Of a stretch of DNA of 64,000 nt, positions 52,318 through 61,404 are shown in pieces; positions within the stretch are counted from its first letter, which is position 1, and the number at the start of each line of letters is the position of its first letter. The stretch spans positions 62,001-126,000 of the forward strand of contig JAWXUX010000005.1 of NCBI GenBank assembly GCA_044426045.1, given 5' to 3'. The notes below the pieces were generated by a model. That model was not told the DNA's origin. It worked only from the letters and a program-made list of their open reading frames with translations, and searched no databases. Made by a program: the position numbers and the translations under genes. Origin of the DNA: JAWXUU01 sp044426045. Lineage in GTDB: Bacteria > Bacillota > Clostridia > Christensenellales > CAMQZB01.

Positions 52318-55154
52318 AATGCCTCCTTGTTGCCACTTTTTGCAAGATGTTCTGCGATATATTTTGCAGTGTAACTTTTTTTGTTTTTCGCAACCTGTTC
52401 AGGCGTTCCTGTTGCAACGATTTTACCGCCAAGGTCACCGCCTTCTGGTCCAAGGTCAATAATATAATCACTCACCTTAATAATATCCATATCGTGTTCT
52501 ATAACAATTATTGTGTTGCCTTTATCGCAAAGTTTTTGCAAGACCTTGATAAGTTTATCAACATCTGCCATGTGAAGCCCTGTTGTTGGTTCGTCCAGGA
52601 TATAAACAGTTTTGCCCGTTCCACGTTTTGCAAGTTCTGTTGCAAGTTTCACACGTTGTGCTTCACCGCCAGAAAGTGTTGTTGCACTTTGACCAAGTTT
52701 GATATATCCAAGTCCCACTTCTTCAAGCGTTTTGATTTTATTATAAATTGACGGAATGTGTTTGAAAAATTCGCAAGCTTCCGAAACTCGCATTTCCAAA
52801 ACATCGTTGATATTTTTGCCTTTATAAAACACATTCAGCGTTTCGCGATTGTATCTTTTGCCACCGCAAATTTCACATGGAACGTAAACATCTGGCAAGA
52901 AGTGCATGGCAATTTGAATGATACCATCACCCGCACAATGCTCGCATCTTCCGCCTTTCACATTGAATGAAAATCTGCCCGCTTTGTAGCCACGCTCTTT
53001 TGCATCGACGGTATTTGCAAATAAGTCACGAATTGCAGTGAAAACGCCTGTGTAGGTCGCGGGATTTGAACGTGGAGTTCTTCCAATCGGACTTTGGTCG
53101 ATTGATATAACTTTATCAACGTGTTCAAGTCCTTCAATACTTCCAACGTTTCCATAATGCACTTTTGAACGCATCAAGTTTTTTTCAAGATATGGCGCAA
53201 GGATTTCATTTATAAGGGAGCTTTTTCCACTTCCAGAAACGCCTGTTATACTAGTAAAAACACCGATTGGAATTTCGACATCAACATTTTTGAGGTTATT
53301 GTGTTTTGCACCTGTTATTGTCAAAAATTTATCAGAAACCTCCCTTCTGTGGGTTGGAACTGGTATTCGCTTGCTTCCCGAAAGATAACTACCCGTGAGG
53401 GAGTTTTCATCTTTCAAAATTTCTTCATAGGTGCCTTGAAAAATCACTTCACCGCCGTGGTCACCCGCACCAGGTCCAATGTCAATAATTTGGTCGGATG
53501 CTTTCATTGTGTTTTCGTCATGTTCAACAACGATAAGGGAATTGCCTCCGTCACGTAGGCTACAAAGCGTTTCAATCAACTTTTCGTTATCGCGTTGGTG
53601 AAGCCCAATACTTGGCTCATCCAAAATATATAAAACGCCAGTGAGTCCACTGCCGATTTGCGTTGCAAGACGAATTCTTTGCGATTCCCCGCCCGAAAGC
53701 GTTCCCGCACTTCGCATGAGATCAAGATATGAAAGTCCCACGTTTTGAAGAAAAGAAAGACGTGCCTTCACCTCTTTCAAAATTGGTGTAGCAATTATTG
53801 ATGATGACGGCGAAAGTTCAAGTCCATTCAAAAACTCAACTTCTTTATCAATGGAAAGTGAGCAAAAATCATGGATGTTAAGTCCGCCAATCTTGACAGC
53901 TAGTGCTTCTTTTTTAAGCCTTTTACCACCGCAATGTTTGCAAGGTGATGTGCGCATGTATTTTTCAATTTCTTTTTTGATATAATCTGACGTGGAATCG
54001 CGATACCTTCTTTCAAGGTTTGGAATGATTCCCTCATATGCAGTTTTCATACTGCCCGTGAACCTGTAGGCATTATATGAAATTTCAAGTTCTTCACCAC
54101 CGTTGCCATATAATATGAGCTGACGAACTGAAATCGGCAAATCCTGCCAAGGCACGCGTTGAGAAAATCTATATTTTTTTGCAAGTGCGCCAAAATACAT
54201 TTCAGACATCTTGCCGGTGTCAAGATTCCAACCGCTGACCTTGATTGCACCTTGTGCAAGGGTGAGAGTTGGATCGGGAATGATTAGATCTGGGTCAATT
54301 TCTTGCATATATCCAATGCCAAGGCAATGCGGACAAGCACCGAATGGGCTGTTGAACGAGAAAATTCTTGGCTCAACTTCTTCAATGTTTATTCCGCAGT
54401 GGGGGCATGAATATTTTGTTGAATAAAGATATTCAACATCGTCGATTTCACAAACCACAATCCCTTCGCCAATATTGATTGCCGATTCAATTGATTCAAG
54501 CAACCGCTTTTGAATTGACGCGGAAATTTTTAGCCTGTCTATCACAACATAGATATTATGTTTTATGTTTTTTTCAATATTTATTTCTTCGTCAAGGTCA
54601 AAAATAACCCCGTCGATTTTAACCCTTGCATATCCACTTTTGCGAAGTTTTTCAAATTCTTTCTTGAATTCGCCTTTCTTACCTCTTGCAATAGGTGCAA
54701 GAACCAATAAACGGCTGTTATCGCCATGGGAAACAACTTGGTCGTAAATTTGGTCGACAGTTTGCATTGCGATTTTCTCACCGCATTTTGGGCAGTGAAC
54801 ATCACCAACCCTTGCAAAAAGCAAACGAAGATAGTCATATATTTCCGTAACCGTTCCAACAGTTGAACGCGGATTGTGGGAAGTTGTTTTTTGGTCGATT
54901 GAAATGCTTGGTGAAAGTCCGTCGATTGATTCAACGTTTGGTTTTTGAAGTTGCCCCAAAAATTGGCGTGCGTATGAAGAAAGGCTCTCGACATATCGTC
55001 TTTGCCCTTCGGCAAAAATCGTGTCAAACGCAAGCGTTGATTTGCCACTGCCAGAAAGACCTGTCATAACAACAAGTTTATTTCTTGGAATATTCAAATC
55101 TATATTTTTAAGGTTATTTTCTTTTGCACCTTTAATAACTATCTCTTCTCTCAT
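52314..55154 (-). CDS. uvrA: Excinuclease ABC subunit A
   Basis: 946 residues, full length. UvrA is the damage-sensing ABC ATPase of nucleotide excision repair. Two ABC modules are present (Walker A GLSGSGKST near the start and GVSGSGKSS in the second half, with signature LSGGESQRI and LSGGEAQRV). Zinc-binding pairs are CPHC...CPHC and CEHC...CEIC. AGGTG precedes ATG 55154. A possible extended -10 promoter sits in the 76-nt gap after uvrB; downstream it overlaps the protease gene by 4 bp. Confidence 0.98.
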   Translation of the reverse strand: MREEIVIKGAKENNLKNIDLNIPRNKLVVMTGLSGSGKSTLAFDTIFAEGQRRYVESLSSYARQFLGQLQKPNVESIDGLSPSISIDQKTTSHNPRSTVGTVTEIYDYLRLLFARVGDVHCPKCGEKIAMQTVDQIYDQVVSHGDNSRLLVLAPIARGKKGEFKKEFEKLRKSGYARVKIDGVIFDLDEEINIEKNIKHNIYVVIDRLKISASIQKRLLESIESAINIGEGIVVCEIDDVEYLYSTKYSCPHCGINIEEVEPRIFSFNSPFGACPHCLGIGYMQEIDPDLIIPDPTLTLAQGAIKVSGWNLDTGKMSEMYFGALAKKYRFSQRVPWQDLPISVRQLILYGNGGEELEISYNAYRFTGSMKTAYEGIIPNLERRYRDSTSDYIKKEIEKYMRTSPCKHCGGKRLKKEALAVKIGGLNIHDFCSLSIDKEVEFLNGLELSPSSSIIATPILKEVKARLSFLQNVGLSYLDLMRSAGTLSGGESQRIRLATQIGSGLTGVLYILDEPSIGLHQRDNEKLIETLCSLRDGGNSLIVVEHDENTMKASDQIIDIGPGAGDHGGEVIFQGTYEEILKDENSLTGSYLSGSKRIPVPTHRREVSDKFLTITGAKHNNLKNVDVEIPIGVFTSITGVSGSGKSSLINEILAPYLEKNLMRSKVHYGNVGSIEGLEHVDKVISIDQSPIGRTPRSNPATYTGVFTAIRDLFANTVDAKERGYKAGRFSFNVKGGRCEHCAGDGIIQIAMHFLPDVYVPCEICGGKRYNRETLNVFYKGKNINDVLEMRVSEACEFFKHIPSIYNKIKTLEEVGLGYIKLGQSATTLSGGEAQRVKLATELAKRGTGKTVYILDEPTTGLHMADVDKLIKVLQKLCDKGNTIIVIEHDMDIIKVSDYIIDLGPEGGDLGGKIVATGTPEQVAKNKKSYTAKYIAEHLAKSGNKEAL

Positions 55155-55183
55155 CTAGCACCTTTATTTTTTATGTTTTTATT

Positions 55184-55203
55184 ATTATAACACATGCAGT
55201 GTT
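55184..55203 (-). promoter_or_regulatory. Possible uvrA promoter with a dyad
   Basis: On the minus strand an extended -10, TGTTATAAT (TATAAT at 55189-55184), has no clear -35. The dyad AACAC-N5-GTGTT (55203-55189) overlaps it. It is not a GAAC-N4-GTTC LexA box. Confidence 0.4.
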
Positions 55204-55230
55204 TCTTTTTTATAAATTTTTCGCAGTTTT

Positions 55231-57213
55231 TTATTTTCTGTGAGTTCTGTAATGCTTGGAAAGCTTGGCTTTCAATTCCTTTATGCTCTCGCGGATTTCA
55301 ATGGCTTTTTCAAATTCTAGGTTATTTGAATATATCTCCATAAGTGCTTTAAGTTTTTCAATCTCAACTGGGATATCTTTGATATTAATTTTTGGAGTGT
55401 CAACTTTTTTTGTTATTTCAAGAGTGTTTTTAACATCTTTTATTATAGTTTTTGGGATTATGCCGTTTTCTTTGTTGAAATTATCTTGAATTTCACGACG
55501 CCTTTTTGTTTCACTGACAGCTTTTTCAATGCTTTTTGTTATTGTGTCGGCATACATAATAACTCTGCCTTCACTGTTTCTCGCGGCTCGTCCTATCGTT
55601 TGGATAAGTGAAGAAACATTTCGCAAAAAACCTTCTTTATCAGCATCGAGGATTGCAACAAGGCTAACTTCTGGAAGGTCAAGCCCCTCACGCAAAAGAT
55701 TGATACCAATCAAAACATCAAATTCACCTTTTCGAAGGTCATTTATTATATCTATTCTTTCAAGCGTGTCAATCTCGCTGTGCATATAACGCGTTTTTAT
55801 GCCATTTTCCGATAGGTATGTTGAAAGTGACTCGGAAAACTTCTTTGTGAGTGTTGTCACAAGCACACGCTCTTTTTTCGCTGTTGTTTTCTTGATTTCT
55901 GCAATCAAGTCGTCAACTTGCCCTTCGATTGGGCGGATTTCAATATTTGGATCAAGAAGCCCTGTTGGACGAATCAACTGTTCGGCAATATTATCTGCTT
56001 TTTCAAGTTCATAAACAGCAGGAGTTGCCGAAACGCAAACCACTTGACCAATTCGCTCGTTAAATTCTTCAAACTTGAGCGGTCTGTTATCAAATGCTGA
56101 AGGAAGTCTGAAACCGTAGTCCACAAGGTTTGATTTTCTTGCAAAGTCGCCGTTGAACATCGCACGGATTTGCGGGAGTGTCATATGACTTTCATCAATA
56201 AATGTGATAAAATCATCGGGGAAGTAATCGAGAAGCGTGAATGGTGGCATTCCTGGGCTTCTGCCGTCGAAATATCGTGAATAGTTCTCAATGCCGTTGC
56301 AATATCCCATTTCTTGTATCATCTCGATATCATATTGCGTTCTTTGTGAAATTCTTTGTGCTTCAACAAGTTTTCCCTCTTCGTTGAATTTTATAACTTG
56401 CTCGTCCATATCATGCTTGATATTTCGAAGTGCGCCATCCATTGATTCATATCCAAAGGCATAATGCGTTGCGGGAAAAACCGCCATGTGCGATACTGTA
56501 TTAATCTTTTTGCCAGAAACTGCTTCACATTCAAAAATTCTGTCAACTTCGTCGCCAAAAAATTCAACGCGATAATACATGCTTGTGCCGTAAGATGGGA
56601 AAATATCAACAATATCCCCACGCACGCGAAAAGTTGAACGCACGAACTCCATATCCGAACGCTTGTATTGAATTTCAACCAACCTTGATATGAGCTCGTC
56701 GCGGGAAAGTTCCATGCCTTCACGAATTGAAATGCTCAGTTTGAAATAAGCTTCCGGCGCACCAAGACCATATATGCAAGAAACAGATGCAATAACAATA
56801 ACATCCTTCCTTTCAGAAAGCGAACATGTTGCCGAGTGGCGAAGTTTATCAATTTCTTCATTGATTTGCAAGTCCTTTTCGATATAGGTGTCCGAGCTTG
56901 GCAAATATGATTCTGGTTGATAATAATCATAATAAGAAACGAAATATTCCACGCGATTGTGCGGGAAAAACTCGCGAAACTCGTTGCAAAGTTGGGCTGC
57001 AAGAGTTTTGTTGTGAGCGATAATCAGTGCAGGTCTGCCTGTCTTTTCAATTATATTTGCCATGGTGAAAGTCTTGCCACTTCCCGTAACGCCAAGCAAA
57101 ACTTGGTGGGATAGCCCACTTTCAATCCCTTCAACCAAACTTTCGATTGCAGTAGGTTGATCGCCCATTGGCTTAAATTTTGATTCTAGTTTATAAGTTC
57201 CCATTCCATTCAT
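55231..57213 (-). CDS. uvrB: Excinuclease ABC subunit B
   Basis: 660 residues. UvrB verifies damage delivered by UvrA and recruits UvrC. Walker A is in GVTGSGKTF and the beta-hairpin is the stretch around YYDYYQPESYLPSSDTYIEKD. Helicase motifs include TFIDESHMTLPQ and LIQTIGRAARN, and the C-terminal UVR motif lies in about 615-650 (LEFEKAIEIRESIKELK). ATG 57213 is taken, with ATG 57204 also possible; both have weak ribosome sites. uvrC is not in the window. Confidence 0.98.
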   Translation of the reverse strand: MNGMGTYKLESKFKPMGDQPTAIESLVEGIESGLSHQVLLGVTGSGKTFTMANIIEKTGRPALIIAHNKTLAAQLCNEFREFFPHNRVEYFVSYYDYYQPESYLPSSDTYIEKDLQINEEIDKLRHSATCSLSERKDVIVIASVSCIYGLGAPEAYFKLSISIREGMELSRDELISRLVEIQYKRSDMEFVRSTFRVRGDIVDIFPSYGTSMYYRVEFFGDEVDRIFECEAVSGKKINTVSHMAVFPATHYAFGYESMDGALRNIKHDMDEQVIKFNEEGKLVEAQRISQRTQYDIEMIQEMGYCNGIENYSRYFDGRSPGMPPFTLLDYFPDDFITFIDESHMTLPQIRAMFNGDFARKSNLVDYGFRLPSAFDNRPLKFEEFNERIGQVVCVSATPAVYELEKADNIAEQLIRPTGLLDPNIEIRPIEGQVDDLIAEIKKTTAKKERVLVTTLTKKFSESLSTYLSENGIKTRYMHSEIDTLERIDIINDLRKGEFDVLIGINLLREGLDLPEVSLVAILDADKEGFLRNVSSLIQTIGRAARNSEGRVIMYADTITKSIEKAVSETKRRREIQDNFNKENGIIPKTIIKDVKNTLEITKKVDTPKINIKDIPVEIEKLKALMEIYSNNLEFEKAIEIRESIKELKAKLSKHYRTHRK

Positions 57214-57275
57214 TGCCCCAAACTGATTTGATTATATTTATCTTTAATAATTATCTTTCTCATTTATATAAAAAT

Positions 57276-57304
57276 ATTATACCAACAAATTTAAAAAAAA
57301 GCAA
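57276..57304 (-). promoter_or_regulatory. uvrB promoter
   Basis: On the minus strand TTGCTT (57304-57299), 17-bp spacer, TATAAT (57281-57276). The leader is about 56 nt. No LexA-type operator is seen. Confidence 0.65.
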
Positions 57305-57390
57305 TTATCCAAGCAATTTCACTTTATATTTACATCAAATTATGATAAAATTACATAAAAGCAATTATAAATACAACTCAGGAGGAGTAT

Positions 57391-59052
57391 ATGAACCTAC
57401 TTTCAAAATATCTAGACAGACATGAATTCACTAGTTACGAAGATTTCACGCAAAACTTCAAACTTAATGTACCAGAGGATTTCAACTTTGGTTATGACGT
57501 CGTCGATGAATATGCAAGACTTCAACCTGATAAAATGGCACTCGTTTGGTGCGATGAATTTGGAAATGATAAAAAATTCACTTTCAAAAACTTGAGCACG
57601 CTTTCAAACAAAGCCGCTAACTTTTTGATTTCAGCTGGAATTAAAAAAGGCGACACAATCATGATGATTCTGAACAGAAGATACGAATATTGGTATCTTT
57701 CTGTTGCTTGCAATAAAATTGGTGCAATCTTTATTCCCGCAAGTCACCTTTTGACTGAAAAGGATATTGAATATAGATGCGAAAAAGCTAACGTTAAAAT
57801 GGTTATTTGCAACAATCAAAAACCAATCCAAGACCTTTTGACAAAAGCGAAAGACAAATGTCCTAGCGTTGAAAGCTATTGCACGCTTTCAGATGTTGAT
57901 GGCTTTATTAACCTAACAACTGAAGTTGAAAAACAAAGCGAGGTTATTTCAATCGATTTTGTTAAAAATTCTTTTGACCCGTTCATGATTTATTTCACAT
58001 CTGGCACAACTGGCATGCCAAAAATGGTTATGCACATTCAGTCCTACCCTCTTGGTCACATTGTGACACAAGGCTTCTGGCACTTTATTCGCGACGAAGA
58101 TTTGCACTTCACTCTTGCCGACACTGGCTGGGCAAAATGCTCTTGGGGAAAAATCTATGGCGCTTGGATAAGCGGTGCTTGCCAATTTGTTTATGACTTT
58201 TATGGCAAATTCACACCACTTGACTTGCTCCCACTTATCGAAAAATACAAAGTGACGTCTTTTTGCGCGCCACCAACTGTTTATAGATTCCTAATAAAAG
58301 AAGACTTGTCACAATACAACCTTTCAAGTCTCACTCACATGACATCAGCTGGCGAGCCACTGAATGGCGAGATTTATAACCAAATTCTTTCTAAACTCGG
58401 TCTCAAAATTCGCGAAGGTTTTGGACAAACTGAAACTTGCGTTATGCTTGCAACATTCCCATGGTGCGAAAATAAATGCGGTGCAATGGGGCTTCCTTCA
58501 CCACTTTATGACATTCACCTTATTGATGAAAACTACAACGAAGTACCAATGGGCGAAGAAGGCGAAATTTGCATAAAAATGCCAACGGACGGTCATCAAC
58601 ACGGACTTTTGAAAGAATATTTCAAAGATGAAGTGGCAAATGCGAACGCATTCGAAAATGGATTCTATCACACTGGCGATTTGGCTTATGCCGATGAAGA
58701 CGGCTATTATTGGTTTGTTGGCAGACGTGATGATATCATCAAAAGTTCAGGATACAGAATTGGACCTTTTGAAGTTGAATCTGCCTTGCTCACTCACCCA
58801 TCTGTTATGGAATGTAGTATAACAGCTGTTCCCGACGAACTTCGTGGACAAATTGTTAAAGCAACCGTTGTTCTTGCAAATGGATTCACAGCTTCAGAAG
58901 AACTTAAAAAAGAACTTCAAAACCACGTTAAAAGCACAACTGCGCCTTATAAATACCCAAGAATTGTTGAGTTCGTGACTGAACTTCCAAAAACAATAAG
59001 CGGAAAAATCAGACGTGTTGAAATTCGTGCAAAAGACGCAGAAAAGAAATAA
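57391..59052 (+). CDS. Acyl-CoA synthetase (AMP-forming, medium-chain type)
   Basis: 553 residues, ANL superfamily. It activates a carboxylic acid to acyl-AMP and then acyl-CoA. Motifs are the P-loop YFTSGTTGMPKMV, REGFGQTETCVM (A5), YHTGDLAYADEDGYYWFVGRRDD (A7/A8), KSSGYRIGPFEVES and the catalytic C-terminal lysine in KTISGKIRR. Similarity pattern and length suit the medium-chain (MACS/AcsM-like) group; the exact acid is unknown. A strong AGGAGGAG precedes ATG 57391. It is a single gene with a terminator. Confidence 0.9.
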   Translation: MNLLSKYLDRHEFTSYEDFTQNFKLNVPEDFNFGYDVVDEYARLQPDKMALVWCDEFGNDKKFTFKNLSTLSNKAANFLISAGIKKGDTIMMILNRRYEYWYLSVACNKIGAIFIPASHLLTEKDIEYRCEKANVKMVICNNQKPIQDLLTKAKDKCPSVESYCTLSDVDGFINLTTEVEKQSEVISIDFVKNSFDPFMIYFTSGTTGMPKMVMHIQSYPLGHIVTQGFWHFIRDEDLHFTLADTGWAKCSWGKIYGAWISGACQFVYDFYGKFTPLDLLPLIEKYKVTSFCAPPTVYRFLIKEDLSQYNLSSLTHMTSAGEPLNGEIYNQILSKLGLKIREGFGQTETCVMLATFPWCENKCGAMGLPSPLYDIHLIDENYNEVPMGEEGEICIKMPTDGHQHGLLKEYFKDEVANANAFENGFYHTGDLAYADEDGYYWFVGRRDDIIKSSGYRIGPFEVESALLTHPSVMECSITAVPDELRGQIVKATVVLANGFTASEELKKELQNHVKSTTAPYKYPRIVEFVTELPKTISGKIRRVEIRAKDAEKK

Positions 59053-59076
59053 CATAAAATACATATTAAGCATAAA

Positions 59077-59104
59077 AAAAGCAGGAATTTATTTTCCTGC
59101 TTTT
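59077..59104. terminator. Bidirectional terminator between the acyl-CoA synthetase gene and bioY
   Basis: Stem AAAAGCAGGAA / TTCCTGCTTTT with a 6-nt loop and A/T runs on both sides. Confidence 0.88.
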
Positions 59105-59121
59105 CATTTATGCTTTTTAAA

Positions 59122-59673
59122 CTAGTTTCTTATTTGCTTATAAACTGGCAATAACTTTTTGCCCACCACGACGGCGACAACACATTTTGCGATATCCCCT
59201 GGGATGAAAATCACAAAGAAGCTCCACAAAACGCTTGAAAGAACGAACTCTGTGCCAAAATATAGCTGAGTTAATAGGAAATAATATGGAATTGCAATAA
59301 GATATGTTGAAATTGCACCAACAAACACTGCAATAGACAGTTCTTTCACACTTGGGTTTGTTTTACCTTTGATAAGCGTACCTGTCAAAAATGCTGAAAG
59401 CACAAATCCTAGAAGATATCCAAAAGTTGGTGTGAAAACATACATAAATCCACCACCACTTGTGAAAACTGGTATGCCAATAAGCCCGATAAAAATGTAA
59501 ACCAAAACGCTTATTGGACCAAAAAATCTGCCAAGAAACAACCCCGCAAGCGTTACAAAAAATGATTGCATAGAAATTGAAACTGGTGGAACTGGAATTT
59601 TTAAAAATGCACCAACGGCAATAAGCGCCGCAAATATGCCACAGAATACTAAATCTTTTGTTGAAATTTTCAT
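59122..59673 (-). CDS. bioY: Biotin transporter S component BioY
   Basis: 183 residues with about six membrane helices. BioY signatures are the N-terminal region with PVPPVSISMQSFFVTLAGLFLG and the segment GGGFMYVFTPTFGYLLGF. It takes up biotin alone or with an ECF module. AAGGAGAG precedes ATG 59673. No biotin synthesis genes are in the window, so salvage is likely. A consensus promoter overlapped by a 12-bp inverted repeat lies upstream. Confidence 0.95.
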   Translation of the reverse strand: MKISTKDLVFCGIFAALIAVGAFLKIPVPPVSISMQSFFVTLAGLFLGRFFGPISVLVYIFIGLIGIPVFTSGGGFMYVFTPTFGYLLGFVLSAFLTGTLIKGKTNPSVKELSIAVFVGAISTYLIAIPYYFLLTQLYFGTEFVLSSVLWSFFVIFIPGDIAKCVVAVVVGKKLLPVYKQIRN

Positions 59674-59702
59674 TATGTCTCTCCTTAAATTGTCATAGTT
59701 AT

Positions 59703-59747
59703 ATTATATTAAATATAAATACGATTGTCAACTATTATTTAATATAA
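59703..59747 (-). promoter_or_regulatory. bioY promoter with a 12-bp inverted-repeat operator
   Basis: On the minus strand TTGACA (59731-59726), 17-bp spacer, TATAAT (59708-59703). Perfect arms TTATATTAAATA (59747-59736) and TATTTAATATAA (59715-59704) are 20 bp apart; the -35 lies between them and the -10 overlaps the second arm. The arms do not match the BirA box (TTGTTAAC type). Confidence 0.75.
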
Positions 59748-59770
59748 AGTTTACAATATGGTAAAAAATT

Positions 59771-59792
59771 AAGCGGTTATAAATAACCGCTT
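59771..59792 (-). terminator. Terminator after yajC
   Basis: 9-bp stem AAGCGGTTA / TAACCGCTT with a 4-nt loop. On the minus strand it is followed by AATTTTTT. Confidence 0.88.
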
Positions 59793-59814
59793 ACCTTTTT
59801 ATTGATTTTTAAAC

Positions 59815-60189
59815 TTATGCGTTTTCGTCTTCAACTTCAACAACTTCAACAACTTCTTCAGCTTTTTTATCGTATGAAGCAGGTGCAACTTCGTCTGAAG
59901 CGTAAACTGCATTTTTGATGATTTTCAAGTAACCAGTCATAGAACCTTCACCAGTTTTGATAACGAAATAGTCTTCACCGATAACTTCGATAACACCCAA
60001 GATTCCACCAATAGTTTTGATTTTGCTTCCAACTTCAAGACCTGCGATCATATCGTCAACTTTTGCTTGACGTTTCTTTTGGCTTCTTGAAGAAAAAACA
60101 TACATACCAACTACTAAAACTATGAAAAAGATAGTCATCATCCATAGACTGCCATCAGTAGTACTTTCTGCCAATATCAAATTTCTCAT
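59815..60189 (-). CDS. yajC: Preprotein translocase accessory subunit YajC
   Basis: 124 residues: one membrane helix near the N terminus (about 17-34), the conserved basic SRSQKKRQ, then GLEVGSKIKTIGGILGVI and a short acidic tail of repeated Val-Glu. YajC associates with SecDF and SecYEG. It follows tgt as in most bacteria; secDF is not in the window beyond it. AAGGAG precedes ATG 60189. Confidence 0.95.
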   Translation of the reverse strand: MRNLILAESTTDGSLWMMTIFFIVLVVGMYVFSSRSQKKRQAKVDDMIAGLEVGSKIKTIGGILGVIEVIGEDYFVIKTGEGSMTGYLKIIKNAVYASDEVAPASYDKKAEEVVEVVEVEDENA

Positions 60190-60261
60190 AAAATTTCTCC
60201 TTTTATTTCATTTATTTTAATTTTATATTATAAACCTTAATTTTGCAAGCGTTTTTATAGT

Positions 60262-61371
60262 TTAGTTGTACATTTTATAAAAATCATTGACAAAATCAAG
60301 CAATTTATCTTGAAGTATTGCTTCCCTTGCATCTTTCATAAGCTTGATAAGGAAATGAATGTTGTGCATCGAAAGAAGTGTCGCACCCAAAATTTCGTCA
60401 ACATTAACCAAATGACGAAGGTATGCTTTTGTGAAATTCTTGCAACAATAGCAATCGCAATTTGGATCAAGTGGTGTGAAATCTGATTTATATTTACCGT
60501 TTCTCACAACAACTTTACCAACACTTGTCATCGCTGTTCCATTTCTTGCAATCCTTGTTGGCAACACGCAGTCACACATATCAATTCCGCGAATAACCGC
60601 TTCCAAAAGATAGTCTGGCGTTCCAACACCCATCAAATAATGTGGCATTTCAGGCGGAAGTTGTGGCTGGATGTGATCGAGCAAATCAACCATGATTTCC
60701 TTTGGCTCCCCAACTGAAAGGCCACCAACGGCTATGCCGTGTTTTGCGTATTTGATTGACTCTTTGATTGAGATATCACGCAAATCTTTATACATATTGC
60801 CTTGAATGATTGGGAAAAGTGCTTGTGCTTCGTTTTTGTGGGCTTTATCACATCTGTCCATCCAATCGTGAGTTCTTTTCATTGCAATTTCAGCTTCTTT
60901 ATACGTCGCGCCATATTTTGAGCAAACGTCAAACGCCATGATGACATCTGCGCCGAGATTGTTTTCAATTTGCATAACTTTTTCAGGAGTGAAAAAGAGT
61001 TTTGCACCGTCGTGGTGAGAATGAAAATGCACGCCTTCGTCGGTGATTTTATTCAGTTCAGCAAGTGAAAAAACTTGAAAACCGCCACTGTCTGTCAAAA
61101 TTGGTTTATCCCAATTCATGAATTTGTGAAGACCGCCCGCATCTCTCACGAGTTCGTCGCCCGGTCTCACGTGAAGGTGATATGTGTTTGCCAATATGAT
61201 TTCTGCACCCGTCGATTCAACTTGTGCTGGCGTCATAGACTTAACTGTTCCCTGCGTGCCAACTGGCATAAACACAGGAGTTTGGATTTCGCCGTGTGGA
61301 GTTTTGAATACCCCCGCACGAGCACCAGTATGCTTATCTACATGCTGGAGTTCAAATGAAAAATTGTTCAT
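60262..61371 (-). CDS. tgt: tRNA-guanine transglycosylase
   Basis: 369 residues. It exchanges guanine 34 for preQ1 in tRNAs with GUN anticodons. The nucleophile and base-binding segments are ILTDSGGFQVFSL, AFDVCSKYG and VGGLSVGEPKE. The zinc site is CDCYCC...H near 310-340. GAGGAAA precedes ATG 61371. It is followed by yajC and preceded by queA, the next enzyme of queuosine synthesis. Confidence 0.97.
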   Translation of the reverse strand: MNNFSFELQHVDKHTGARAGVFKTPHGEIQTPVFMPVGTQGTVKSMTPAQVESTGAEIILANTYHLHVRPGDELVRDAGGLHKFMNWDKPILTDSGGFQVFSLAELNKITDEGVHFHSHHDGAKLFFTPEKVMQIENNLGADVIMAFDVCSKYGATYKEAEIAMKRTHDWMDRCDKAHKNEAQALFPIIQGNMYKDLRDISIKESIKYAKHGIAVGGLSVGEPKEIMVDLLDHIQPQLPPEMPHYLMGVGTPDYLLEAVIRGIDMCDCVLPTRIARNGTAMTSVGKVVVRNGKYKSDFTPLDPNCDCYCCKNFTKAYLRHLVNVDEILGATLLSMHNIHFLIKLMKDAREAILQDKLLDFVNDFYKMYN

Positions 61372-61404
61372 GTTTCCTCTTTTAAATTTATTATATTATA
61401 TATT

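Noticed and set aside
59703..59747. A classical BirA operator
   Set aside because: The repeat arms do not contain the TTGTTAAC-type half-sites.
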